From assembly GCF_015182315.1 (NCBI RefSeq), contig NZ_PRDL01000001.1:3990501-4054500 (forward strand): a DNA stretch of 64,000 nt. Reading direction: 5' to 3'. The stretch comes from Cellvibrio polysaccharolyticus (lineage in GTDB: Bacteria > Pseudomonadota > Gammaproteobacteria > Pseudomonadales > Cellvibrionaceae). Below are positions 26,101 through 34,499 of this stretch, piece after piece. Made by a program: the position numbers and the translations under genes. The notes beneath the pieces were generated by a model. The model was not told where the DNA came from, searched no databases, and saw only the letters and a list, made by a program, of their open reading frames with translations. Each line of letters opens with the position of its first letter. The stretch's first letter is position 1.

Positions 26101-27579
26101 TTATGCAAAGCTGGTTTTGATGCTTGCCAATACGCCTTTGTCGTAGAAGGAAGTTAACCAGCTGGTTACACCGTCGATAAAGCGTTGTTCATTGATCAGG
26201 TCTGTACCGAACACCTGCGACAAAGACACAACAGCTTTTACCGTCGCAGCCGGATTGCCAGCATTGGCATCAGTAATTTCGCGCAGTTTCGCAGCCAGAG
26301 GATCGGACACTTCAATCGCATTGCCTTTTTCATCGACACCGGAAACATAGCGAATCCAGGCAGCGACGGCGAGGCAGATAATCTCGATGTTGCCGTTACC
26401 ACGCAATTGCTCACGCAGTGTTTCCAGCAAACGTTGCGGCAACTTCTGGGAACCGTCCATAGCGATTTGCCAGGTGCGGTGCTTGAGTGCTTTGTTGAAG
26501 AAACGATCGCGCAATTGGCGCTTGTAAAACTCGATATCAAATCCGGCAGGCGCGGTAACGGTTTCACCGGCTTCTCTGGCCATGTACAAGGTAATCATGT
26601 TAACGAAAGCCGGTTCGGCCATCACTTCGCTGATGTAATCGAAACCGGACAGGTAACCGGTGTAGGCCAGCGTAGAGTGCGCACCGTTTAACAAACGCAG
26701 TTTGATTTTTTCAAACACGCGCACGTCATCAACCAGCTGCGCGCCCACTTCTTCCCAACGCGGACGGTCATTATCAACAAACTTGTCTTCAATAACCCAT
26801 TGAGAGAAAGGTTCGGCAACCACCATACCTTCATCGCGCAAACCCAGGCGCGCTTCAATTTCTGCACGGTCGCTATCGGTGGTTGCCGGCACGATGCGGT
26901 CAATCATGGTGGCCGGGAAACGCGCATTGCTGCGAATCCAGGTGGCGAGTTCCGGCGCTACGCGCTCGGCAAATTGCAGAGTCACTTTTTCCAGAACCAG
27001 ACCGTTATCCGGCAGGTTGTCGCAACTCATCACGGTGAAGCTTTTGTGGCCTTGCTCGAAACGCAGTTTCAAGGCCGCAACCAGATAGCCAATCGCCGAT
27101 TTTGGTTGGTTAAGGTTTGCCAGGTCGTGAACGATATCCGGATGCTGTACGTTCAAATTACCGGTAGCCGGGTCGTGGCAATAACCTTTTTCGGTAATGG
27201 TCAGAGAAATAATTTTAATACCGGGGTCGGCCATCAAGGCGATCAATGCAGAAGGGTTTTCCGGCCCTACCAACGTGCCAACTACAGCGCCGATCAATTG
27301 CAAGTTTTCGCCTTCACCGGAACGCTCAACCAGCGTATACAAATTATCCTGTGGGGCCAGTTGTTCACGCACGGTGGGCGAGCGCAGGCTGCAACCAACA
27401 ATACCCCAATCACCGCCAAATTTATTCAGCACAGCTTCGGTGTACCAGGCCTGGTGGGCGCGATGGAATGCACCTATGCCGAGGTGGACAATACCGGGCT
27501 TTAATTGCTGACGGTCGTAGGCGGGCAAGGCGACATCGCCTGGCAATTGGGACAAGGTTTTCGAGTTCAGCCTGTTCAT
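26101..27579 (-). CDS. uxuB: long-chain mannitol dehydrogenase family, probable D-fructuronate reductase
   Basis: A 492-residue NAD-dependent polyol/uronate oxidoreductase. The Rossmann entry is IVHLGIGAFHRAHQAWYTEA, then ITEKGYCHD, VMSCDNLPDNG, MIDRIVPATT, and the catalytic region LRLLNGAHSTLAYTGYL with the family Lys and His nearby (KIKLRLLNGAHS). Mannitol 2-dehydrogenase and fructuronate reductase share this fold. I choose UxuB because the gene is divergent from kdgK and lies among uronate genes; sequence alone does not exclude a polyol dehydrogenase. UxuB reduces fructuronate to mannonate on the glucuronate/galacturonate route. Confidence 0.75.
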   Translation of the reverse strand: MNRLNSKTLSQLPGDVALPAYDRQQLKPGIVHLGIGAFHRAHQAWYTEAVLNKFGGDWGIVGCSLRSPTVREQLAPQDNLYTLVERSGEGENLQLIGAVVGTLVGPENPSALIALMADPGIKIISLTITEKGYCHDPATGNLNVQHPDIVHDLANLNQPKSAIGYLVAALKLRFEQGHKSFTVMSCDNLPDNGLVLEKVTLQFAERVAPELATWIRSNARFPATMIDRIVPATTDSDRAEIEARLGLRDEGMVVAEPFSQWVIEDKFVDNDRPRWEEVGAQLVDDVRVFEKIKLRLLNGAHSTLAYTGYLSGFDYISEVMAEPAFVNMITLYMAREAGETVTAPAGFDIEFYKRQLRDRFFNKALKHRTWQIAMDGSQKLPQRLLETLREQLRGNGNIEIICLAVAAWIRYVSGVDEKGNAIEVSDPLAAKLREITDANAGNPAATVKAVVSLSQVFGTDLINEQRFIDGVTSWLTSFYDKGVLASIKTSFA

Positions 27580-28010
27580 GTAATAAGTCCTGCTGGTTGA
27601 TAAGGTACGATCTGCCGTTATTCATGGCATCGTCGGGTATTACGGTTGTCATCTATGAATTGTTGTCATCTCTCTCGGCGAAATTATACCCGTGCGGGCT
27701 TCTGCCAGACCAGTAAAAAGGCACCTTTTACCGAGCTATTACCGGTGGAGTCTGGCGAGTCCGGCTTTTTTACTCGCGTCACCGGCGCGGCAGTGGAAAA
27801 ATAAACAGCCGGTTTTTCAGAGGCTGGCGCCAATAAAGCAAAGCGCAACACTGTTTCAACCGGATGGATGCCACTTCGCTGGAAAAATAACCGCCTGAAT
27901 GGTATATTTTTGCCCGGTTTCCATGGCAAATTGCCATCGCCTCCCAAACAAAAATTACAAGTTACTGATACAAAACAATCAACCAACGGATCTATCCCAG
28001 GCACTCTTTT
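27580..28010. promoter_or_regulatory. divergent uxuB-kdgK promoter region
   Basis: A 431-bp non-coding stretch between two uronate genes. It must contain both promoters. I see a short inverted repeat TTGCC...GGCAA (about 27912-27932) and scattered CCGGT-containing half palindromes, but no copy of the TGAAACCGGTTTCA operator found elsewhere in this locus. The open frame across part of it on the minus strand runs into kdgK and is not gene-like. Confidence 0.45.
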
Positions 28011-28952
28011 ATGGCACATATAGCAGCAATCGGTGAAGTGATGGTGGAGCTCTCCCCATTTCCCGTCAACGACGCCAACGGGCGCGACGTCATGGCATTG
28101 TCTTTTGCCGGTGATACTTACAATACTTCTGTCTATATGGCGCGCCTCGGCTTGCAAACAGATTATGTTACGCAATTGGGCGATGACCCTTACTCGGCGC
28201 GCATTCTGGATGCCATGAAGGCTGAAAATATCAGCACCGGTTTTATCAAACAATTGCCAGGCCGCTCACCGGGTCTTTACATCATCCGCAATACGCCGGA
28301 TGGTGAGCGTGAATTTTTCTACTGGCGTAAAGAAGCGCCCGCTCGTGAATTGTTTTCCAACCCGGACACCACCCGCGAACTGACAGAAAAACTCAGCAAG
28401 GTTAATTGCGTTTACCTGAGCGGTATTACGCTGGCCATTATTGGCGAAGAAGGCCGCAAGGCACTGTTGCAAGTATTGCCACAACTGCGTGAAAAAGGTG
28501 TGCAGATTGCCTTTGACAGTAATTTCCGCCCGAGACTCTGGGCAGACCGTCAGCAAGCACAACAAGCCATGCGCGACATTCTGCAATTTACCGATATCGC
28601 GCTGCTGACGCTGGACGATGAAGATTTACTGTGGGGCGACGACAGTGTTGAAGGTTGCATTGAGCGCTATAAAGATGTGGCCATTAAAGAACTGGTATTA
28701 AAGCGCGGCGCCAGTGACACGATTATTATTCAGCAAGGCCAGCAAACCCGCGTGCCGGTACCACCCGTGAGCAATATCGTCGATACCACCGGTGCAGGCG
28801 ATACTTTCAATGCCGGTTATCTGGCGGGCCGTTTGAATGGATTGTCACCGGTAGACGCCGCCAAACAAGGTACTCGTTGTGCTGCCGCGGTCATCCGTCA
28901 TCGCGGCGGTGTTATTGATAAAGCCGTTTTTCACAAGGAAATTCAGGGCTGA
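28011..28952 (+). CDS. kdgK: 2-dehydro-3-deoxygluconate (KDG) kinase
   Basis: A 313-residue PfkB/ribokinase-family sugar kinase. GEVMVELSPFP opens the protein, with the substrate-binding AGDTYNTSVYMARLG, and the catalytic anion-hole motif is TTGAGDTFNAGYL with Asp 264. VAIKELVLKRGASDTIIIQ is also typical. It phosphorylates KDG to KDPG for the Entner-Doudoroff aldolase. KDG is the common product of the KduI/KduD and UxaA branches encoded further along, so this gene joins both. The KDPG aldolase gene is not in the window. Confidence 0.92.
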   Translation: MAHIAAIGEVMVELSPFPVNDANGRDVMALSFAGDTYNTSVYMARLGLQTDYVTQLGDDPYSARILDAMKAENISTGFIKQLPGRSPGLYIIRNTPDGEREFFYWRKEAPARELFSNPDTTRELTEKLSKVNCVYLSGITLAIIGEEGRKALLQVLPQLREKGVQIAFDSNFRPRLWADRQQAQQAMRDILQFTDIALLTLDDEDLLWGDDSVEGCIERYKDVAIKELVLKRGASDTIIIQQGQQTRVPVPPVSNIVDTTGAGDTFNAGYLAGRLNGLSPVDAAKQGTRCAAAVIRHRGGVIDKAVFHKEIQG

Positions 28953-28997
28953 TTATTGAGGGGCGTTATTTAACCCGCCCCATATTTCAACACCCAT

Positions 28998-29026
28998 AAA
29001 AAAGCCGCACTTGTGCGGCTTTTTTA
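28998..29026. terminator. two-way intrinsic terminator between kdgK and the VOC gene
   Basis: AAAAAAGCCGCAC and GTGCGGCTTTTTT pair around a short loop with A and T flanks. It abuts the stop of the convergent VOC gene. Confidence 0.93.
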
Positions 29027-29419
29027 TTAGCGACTTTGCAACATGGGATGCGCACGCTTGCAAAACTGCAACGAAAATCCCCAGGGGTCGCGCAACATCA
29101 CCAAATGCGTTCCATCATCCAGTTTCACTTCTTCCGCAAAAGTCGCGCCCACCTTTTCAAGATCAGCACGGGTTTGCTCCGGGTTTTCACACACAAACGC
29201 CAGATGCAGCAACAAAGGATTCATGGATGCATAATCAGGCACCTGATCTACCGGATTGCAGTAAATCTCGACCATCACCTGACCGCTGTTGTCCGCTAAA
29301 AAATGGGTGAGCGCACCCGCTTCCTGCTTTCTCACTACCGTCATACCGAGATTGGCAACATACCAGGCAGCAACCGCAACCGGATCAGCAACATTAAATG
29401 CAAAATGTTCAATTTTCAT
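29027..29419 (-). CDS. VOC (glyoxalase/bleomycin resistance) superfamily protein
   Basis: A 130-residue single-module protein. MKIEHFAFNVADPVAVAAWY holds the first-strand metal-ligand His (H5), HLAFVCENPEQTRADLEKVGA starts the second half with another His, and RDPWGFSLQFCKR is the closing strand typical of the fold. Such proteins include glyoxalases, isomerases, dioxygenases and antibiotic-binding proteins; I cannot choose. It sits between kdgK and the TRAP genes, so a link to sugar-acid metabolism is possible. Confidence 0.85.
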   Translation of the reverse strand: MKIEHFAFNVADPVAVAAWYVANLGMTVVRKQEAGALTHFLADNSGQVMVEIYCNPVDQVPDYASMNPLLLHLAFVCENPEQTRADLEKVGATFAEEVKLDDGTHLVMLRDPWGFSLQFCKRAHPMLQSR

Positions 29420-29431
29420 TGAGATACCTCT

Positions 29432-29467
29432 TTAAAATCCGACGCCCGGTTAAAATCCGATGCCCGG
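29432..29467. repeat. 18-bp tandem duplication upstream of the VOC gene
   Basis: TTAAAATCCGACGCCCGG is followed directly by TTAAAATCCGATGCCCGG, one mismatch. It lies 12-48 bp upstream of the VOC start codon, in the region expected to hold its promoter or ribosome binding site. Confidence 0.85.
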
Positions 29468-29505
29468 AGAACCGGCAAACACGACCGACGAGTTCAGAAA
29501 AACAA

Positions 29506-29529
29506 AATGCCGACCCTGAGGCCGGCATT
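29506..29529 (-). terminator. hairpin at the end of the TRAP operon
   Basis: AATGCCG and CGGCATT pair (with one bulge) around the loop CCCTGAGG-type sequence; on the minus strand it is followed by TTTTGTTTTTC. It lies 30 nt after the dctM stop. Confidence 0.75.
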
Positions 29530-29559
29530 GGTGCCTGTTCGTCAGCACACAAAAAATTA

Positions 29560-30858
29560 TCAATAAAGCCCGAAGTAACGCGGCAGGAATTCACTGATGG
29601 CCGGAATATAAGTTACCAGCATCAATACCACGAACATCGCGAAGTACATCGGCAACAAAGGCTTAACCATTTGCTGGATGGTCGTTTTCGCAACCGAACA
29701 ACCTACGAACAAAATAGCGCCCACTGGCGGAGTACACAGACTGATCGACAGGTTCAGGATCAGAATCATACCAAAATGCAGCGGCGACATGCCCATCTCG
29801 GTCACCACCGGCAGGAAGATCGGCGTGAAGATCAGTACCGCCGGAGTCATATCCATAAACAGACCCACCAGCAATACGATCAGGTTGATGGTCATCATAA
29901 TGACATAAGGATTATCACTAAGACCAACAAGCCCCTGGCTGATGGCTTGCGGGATGTTTTCATAAGACAGCATCCAGGACATTGCGGTAGAGGTGCCGAT
30001 CAGCAACATTACGATTGCTGTTGTTTCAACTGACTTGACCAGAATGCCGGGTAAATCGCGAAGGGAAACTGCGCGATATACCACCATGGAAAGGAACATG
30101 GAATAGAGCACCGCAATAACGCTCGCCTCGGTTGCGGTAAAGAAACCGCCGATGATACCGCCAATAATGACAACGACGAGCAGCAAGCTTGGAATAGCAT
30201 CCAGAGTCTTTTTCACCCCATCACGGAAGCCAACAGCTTCACCGGCCGGGAAACCTTTTACCTTGGCATAAATGCCCACAACAACCATCAGTGCAAACAG
30301 CGTCAGGAAACCTGGCAAATAACCACCAACGAACAAGGCAGCAATTGATACGCCACCACTGGCAAGAGAGTAAACAATCAGAATATTACTCGGCGGTAAT
30401 AACATACCGGCCGCAGAAGCCGTTACCGTTAACGCACCGCTGAAATTTTTGTCGTAGCCTTCTTTTGCCATGGTCGGCAACATAAAACTACCGATCGCGG
30501 AGGTACACGCTACCGCTGAACCGGAAATAGAACCGAACAACGCACAACTGATGACGTTTACGAACGCAAGACCACCCGGTACACGCCCCAGCAACACTTT
30601 GGCGAACTCAATCAAACGGTAAGCAATACCGCCGCGGCCCATTAACAAACCGGACAGAATAAAGAAAGGAATTGCCAGCAAGGCGAAACTGTTGATGCCA
30701 CCGGCCATCCGCTGTGCCATGGTAATAGCAGCGGGGCCGAAGTCGATGGTGAGCAACATGGTCAGTAAGGTTGCAAAACCGATACTGATAGAGATGGGAA
30801 CATTTATGGCCATGAGCAGAAAGAAACTGCCCAATAAAACAATGAGAGATAATGCCAT
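29560..30858 (-). CDS. dctM: TRAP transporter large permease (DctM)
   Basis: A 432-residue membrane protein with about twelve hydrophobic segments. FLLMAINVPISISIGFATL, FFILSGLLMGRGGIAYRLIEF, ISGSAVACTSAIGSFMLP, and ASAAGMLLPPSNILIVYSLASGG are DctM signatures, as is NLSISLCTPPVGAILFVGCS. It forms the Na+-driven transport core with the small permease upstream. In this uronate locus it probably carries galacturonate, glucuronate or their oligomers. It is the last gene of a three-gene operon; a 99-bp gap separates it from dctQ. Confidence 0.95.
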   Translation of the reverse strand: MALSLIVLLGSFFLLMAINVPISISIGFATLLTMLLTIDFGPAAITMAQRMAGGINSFALLAIPFFILSGLLMGRGGIAYRLIEFAKVLLGRVPGGLAFVNVISCALFGSISGSAVACTSAIGSFMLPTMAKEGYDKNFSGALTVTASAAGMLLPPSNILIVYSLASGGVSIAALFVGGYLPGFLTLFALMVVVGIYAKVKGFPAGEAVGFRDGVKKTLDAIPSLLLVVVIIGGIIGGFFTATEASVIAVLYSMFLSMVVYRAVSLRDLPGILVKSVETTAIVMLLIGTSTAMSWMLSYENIPQAISQGLVGLSDNPYVIMMTINLIVLLVGLFMDMTPAVLIFTPIFLPVVTEMGMSPLHFGMILILNLSISLCTPPVGAILFVGCSVAKTTIQQMVKPLLPMYFAMFVVLMLVTYIPAISEFLPRYFGLY

Positions 30859-30957
30859 GTTTTTTGCCTCAATTATTGAGTCATTAACTCGCCCGAAAGC
30901 GGCTATGTGTTAATTTTTATCTGTCGTATGACTGCTGCACAAATTTCTTATGACTGA

Positions 30958-31476
30958 TCAGTCATCACCGTCCGTTTTGATAGTGATATCAATACCGTTC
31001 AACGATTTATAAACGTTGATCAAGGCATAGATGCAAATCAAAACCCCGCTGATAGGAATAACACTGTAGACATAACCGATTTTAATTTGCAGCGCCGCTG
31101 ACAACTGGCCGAGATTGAGCACCAGCGCAACCAGTTGCGCACCGCCATACACCATCACCAGCGCGGCAAAAATAAACACAAACGAATTGGCGACTACCGC
31201 AGTACGCAACTTGATGGGCAGCGGCAGATTGGAGGTAAACAAATCAAGGCCAAGGTGGGCGCCACGACGAAAGGCGTAAGCAGCACCGAGAATGCCAATC
31301 CAGATTAACTGGAATCTCGCCAGCTCTTCAGTAAATGAACTCGGGGAGCTTAATACGAAACGGCTCAGCACCTGCCAGGTCACACCGACGACCATGGACG
31401 CCATAATAAAGGCAAGAAACCAGGCGAACCATTTATCCGTGACAGCCAGGGTTTTATCGATTGAGTTGAGCATCAT
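30958..31476 (-). CDS. dctQ: TRAP transporter small permease (DctQ)
   Basis: About 172 residues with four hydrophobic segments; WIGILGAAYAFRRGAHLGLDLF is the DctQ signature. The start is uncertain: GTG 31488 sits directly after the dctP stop, but GGAG lies 3 nt before ATG 31476 and 6 nt before ATG 31473, so one of these is more likely. It joins DctM to make the membrane part of the TRAP importer. Confidence 0.92.
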   Translation of the reverse strand: MMLNSIDKTLAVTDKWFAWFLAFIMASMVVGVTWQVLSRFVLSSPSSFTEELARFQLIWIGILGAAYAFRRGAHLGLDLFTSNLPLPIKLRTAVVANSFVFIFAALVMVYGGAQLVALVLNLGQLSAALQIKIGYVYSVIPISGVLICIYALINVYKSLNGIDITIKTDGDD

Positions 31477-31488
31477 CTTCTCCGTCAC

Positions 31489-32490
31489 TTATTGCATCGA
31501 CATAATGTTTTGCATCAATTCATAAACCGGCTCGCCGCGATAGGATTCATGCATACCTTTCACCTGCTCTATAAATGCCGCTTTATCCGGATAGATGACT
31601 TCTACGCCCGCTGCTTTTACCGCCGCCAATGCTTCATTGGTGGAAATTTCCCAAAGCTCGCGCTGATGATCAACCGACTCATCCACCGCCTGCTGCAACC
31701 AGGCTTGCTGTTGCGGATTGAGGTTATTCCAGATGTGGCTGCTGATCAGCAGAACGTCCGGTACATAGGTATGTTCGTCGAGGGTGTAATACTTGCTAAC
31801 TTCAAAATGCTTGGAGAGGAAGAAGCTGGGCGGATTGTTTTCAGCACCATCAACCACACCCTGGGACAGCGCGGTGTACAACTCACCCCATGAAATGGGA
31901 GTAGGTGCACCACCCAGCGAACTGACCATGCGCATGGAGGTCTGGCTTTCCTGAACGCGAATTTTCAAACCGGAAAGATCTGCAGGTTTGTGAATCGGGC
32001 GGTTCACGGTATAAAAGCTGCGGCTACCGGCATCGTAATAGCCGAGGCCTCTCAGCCGGACATGATCACCGGCCTGCAACATACTGCGCCCGATATCGCT
32101 TTCCAAAACACGCCAGAAATGCTCCTGGTCGCGAAAGATGTAAGGAATGCTGAATACCTTCATCTGCGGCACGAAACCTTCCAGCGGGCTGGCCGATACT
32201 TTGGTCATCGCCAGACTGCCAATTTGTAACAATTCCAGCAGTTCACGCTCGGTTCCCAACTGGCCGCTGGGATAAACGTTAACGTCCATGGTACCACCGG
32301 ACAATTCATGCAAACGCACGCCCATAAAAACCATTGCCTTGTGTACCGCATGGCTTTGGTCAAGGTCATGAGCAAGTTTGAGAACCTGGACATCTTGCTG
32401 TTTTGAACAACCGACAGCGGCCATCAAAAACAGGGATGCGAGCGCTACGCGCCCCAGAGAAAAAAAGCGGCAGGATATGGTGCTTTTCAT
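31489..32490 (-). CDS. dctP: TRAP substrate-binding protein (DctP), lipoprotein
   Basis: A 333-residue DctP-type binding protein. The N-terminus has the lipobox AAVGC with acylation at C28, so it is membrane-anchored rather than free in the periplasm. Mature motifs are KLAHDLDQSHAVHKAMVFM, VYPSGQLGTERELLELLQIG, and GLKIRVQESQTSMRMVSSLG, which includes the conserved Arg that binds the carboxylate. GVVDGAENNPPSFFLSKHFEV is also typical. Carboxylate recognition fits uronate or oligouronate uptake. It is the first gene of dctP-dctQ-dctM. Confidence 0.93.
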   Translation of the reverse strand: MKSTISCRFFSLGRVALASLFLMAAVGCSKQQDVQVLKLAHDLDQSHAVHKAMVFMGVRLHELSGGTMDVNVYPSGQLGTERELLELLQIGSLAMTKVSASPLEGFVPQMKVFSIPYIFRDQEHFWRVLESDIGRSMLQAGDHVRLRGLGYYDAGSRSFYTVNRPIHKPADLSGLKIRVQESQTSMRMVSSLGGAPTPISWGELYTALSQGVVDGAENNPPSFFLSKHFEVSKYYTLDEHTYVPDVLLISSHIWNNLNPQQQAWLQQAVDESVDHQRELWEISTNEALAAVKAAGVEVIYPDKAAFIEQVKGMHESYRGEPVYELMQNIMSMQ

Positions 32491-32518
32491 AATAAAACTC
32501 TCACTGCTACCTCAAGCA

Positions 32519-32534
32519 AAAAAACCGGTTTTGC
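32519..32534. promoter_or_regulatory. putative operator (AAAACCGGTTTT) of the TRAP operon
   Basis: AAAACCGGTTTT (32521-32532) is a perfect palindrome within GCAAAAAAACCGGTTTTGC, about 30 bp upstream of the dctP start. It shares the core AAACCGGTTT with the palindrome upstream of the GH28 gene. A LacI-family repressor site is the best guess. Confidence 0.55.
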
Positions 32535-32737
32535 GTTTCGGATATTCAGGTTATAAAAAGCCGATAGCATTCGTAATTTTTTTACTTAACAGCATTGTGG
32601 GTTGATATTCTGGTTATTTTTGCGCGGTCATCATACACGCCACCATCCCTGCACTCAACACTGAGTGGCCCGCGGCCGGTGAAAATAAAATAATCTTCGC
32701 CGTATGTTGCTGATCTTGCAAAACACTACGTCCTTAT

Positions 32738-32778
32738 AAAAATATCCCGGCCGACACCAACGTCGACCGGGATATTTT
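32738..32778 (-). terminator. intrinsic terminator of pntB
   Basis: AAATATCCCGG and CCGGGATATTT, plus CGAC/GTCG nearer the loop, make a long stem. On the minus strand it is followed by TTTTTATAAGG. It lies 8 nt after the pntB stop and separates the transhydrogenase operon from the TRAP promoter. Confidence 0.9.
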
Positions 32779-32785
32779 CAAACCA

Positions 32786-34189
32786 TCAATCCAGATTTCT
32801 GACGATGGTTTCTACCATTTTCTTCGCGTCACCAAATAACATCATGGTGTTGTCTTTGTAGAACAATTCATTTTGCACCCCGGCATAGCCGGAAGCCATA
32901 CTGCGCTTCACAAATAGTACGGTTCGCGCTTTTTCCACATCCAGAATAGGCATGCCGAAGATAGGGCTGGTCGGGTCGGTTTTCGCCGCCGGGTTGGTGA
33001 CATCGTTGGCGCCAATAACGAAAGCCACATCCGCCGTCTGGAATTCATTATTAATGTCTTCCAGCTCAAACACTTCGTCGTAAGGCACATTGGCTTCAGC
33101 CAACAATACGTTCATATGGCCCGGCATACGCCCCGCTACCGGGTGAATAGCATAGCTGACTTTTACACCGGCTTTTTTCAACTCGTCACACATTTCGCGC
33201 AAGGCATGCTGCGCCTGCGCAACCGCCATACCATAACCGGGAACAATAATGACCGAACCGGCATTTTTCATAATAAAAGCCGCATCTTCGGCACTGCCCT
33301 GCTTGACCGGACGATCATCAACCGCGCCCGAAGCACTGGCAGCCGCATCGCCGCCAAAACCGCCGAGAATAACGTTGAAGAAAGAGCGGTTCATCCCCTT
33401 GCACATAATGTAGGAAAGAATGGCACCGGACGAACCGACCAGCGCACCGGTAACAATAAGCGCGTTGTTATGCAACGTGAAACCAATACCCGCCGCAGCC
33501 CAACCGGAGTAGGAGTTCAGCATCGACACCACTACCGGCATATCGGCACCGCCAATAGGAATAATCAACAGCACACCGATAACAAACGCCAGTGCGGTCA
33601 TAGTCCAGAAAACCCAGGGCGACTGATCAAAACAGAAGTAGGCAACAAACCCGACGATAACGGCACCGATCAGCGCATTAAGAAAATGCTGCCCGCCAAA
33701 TTTAACCGGCGCACCGGACACCAGCCCCTGCAATTTGGTGAAGGCGATAATAGAGCCGGAAAAGGTAATCGCACCGATCACCACACCCAGCCCCATCTCA
33801 ATACGGCTGGCAATAAAAATTTCGCCGGACGCATCCAGTAAACCAAACGCTGCCGGATTACTGAACGCAGCACCAGCCACCAGCACCGCCGCCAGGCCAA
33901 CCAGGCTGTGAAACGCAGCGACCAGCTGCGGCATTGCTGTCATGGCGATACGGCGAGCAGTGACCACACCGATCACCGCACCGATGGCCAGCGCCAGCAA
34001 AATCCAGCCGTAGGATTCTACTTGCGGACTGAGGATGGTAGTCACCACCGCAATCAGCATACCGGCCATACCGAAGTAATTTCCGGCGCGGGAAGACTCC
34101 GGAGACGAAAGACCGCGCAACGCCATAATAAAGAGCACAGCGGCAACAAGATAAGCAAACGCTGTCAGGTTTTCATTGAGTTCTGTCAT
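32786..34189 (-). CDS. pntB: NAD(P) transhydrogenase beta subunit
   Basis: A 467-residue protein. The N-terminal two-thirds are membrane helices; the C-terminal domain III binds NADP(H), with IIVPGYGMAVAQAQHALREM, HPVAGRMPGHMNVLLAEANVPYDEV and VIGANDVTNPAA. PntAB couples hydride transfer from NADH to NADP+ with proton entry. It is the last gene of pntAa-pntAb-pntB, 12 nt after pntAb. Its place inside a uronate region suggests a role in balancing NADH made by KduD-type steps, but that is inference. Confidence 0.97.
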   Translation of the reverse strand: MTELNENLTAFAYLVAAVLFIMALRGLSSPESSRAGNYFGMAGMLIAVVTTILSPQVESYGWILLALAIGAVIGVVTARRIAMTAMPQLVAAFHSLVGLAAVLVAGAAFSNPAAFGLLDASGEIFIASRIEMGLGVVIGAITFSGSIIAFTKLQGLVSGAPVKFGGQHFLNALIGAVIVGFVAYFCFDQSPWVFWTMTALAFVIGVLLIIPIGGADMPVVVSMLNSYSGWAAAGIGFTLHNNALIVTGALVGSSGAILSYIMCKGMNRSFFNVILGGFGGDAAASASGAVDDRPVKQGSAEDAAFIMKNAGSVIIVPGYGMAVAQAQHALREMCDELKKAGVKVSYAIHPVAGRMPGHMNVLLAEANVPYDEVFELEDINNEFQTADVAFVIGANDVTNPAAKTDPTSPIFGMPILDVEKARTVLFVKRSMASGYAGVQNELFYKDNTMMLFGDAKKMVETIVRNLD

Positions 34190-34201
34190 GGTGGTCCCCG
34201 A

Positions 34202-34486
34202 TTATTTTTTCTTTTTATACATGGCAAGCATGCGATGGGTAACAGTAAAACCGCCGAAGATATTGATCGCCGCCAGCACCATGGCGCCAAAGCCAAGCAC
34301 CTTGGAAAGACTCATTTCAGCAGGCCCCACAGCAATCAGGGCACCTACAATAATGACCGAGGAAATGGCATTGGTTACTGCCATCAAGGGCGTATGCAAC
34401 GCCGGCGTTACACTCCAGACCACGTAATAACCGACAAAGATGGCCAGAACAAAAATGGACAACTGGGAAATAAAATTCGCTTCCAT
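34202..34486 (-). CDS. pntAb: NAD(P) transhydrogenase alpha subunit, membrane part
   Basis: The start is ATG 34486 after GGAGG. A 94-residue, three-helix protein: EANFISQLSIFVLAIFVGYY, VWSVTPALHTPLMAVTNAIS and NIFGGFTVTHRMLAMYKKKK. This is the transmembrane segment that E. coli fuses to the C-terminus of PntA; here it is a separate gene, as in many bacteria. It begins 13 nt after the pntAa stop. Confidence 0.95.
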   Translation of the reverse strand: MEANFISQLSIFVLAIFVGYYVVWSVTPALHTPLMAVTNAISSVIIVGALIAVGPAEMSLSKVLGFGAMVLAAINIFGGFTVTHRMLAMYKKKK

Positions 34487-34499
34487 AAATCCTCCGCTG

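Noticed and set aside
26101..27579. Mannitol 2-dehydrogenase
   Set aside because: Sequence motifs are shared with this enzyme, but the divergent kdgK and uronate genes make fructuronate reductase more likely; not excluded.
27684..28253. 189-codon minus-strand frame upstream of and inside kdgK
   Set aside because: It overlaps half of kdgK antisense, shows no recognisable domain and has no ribosome binding site.
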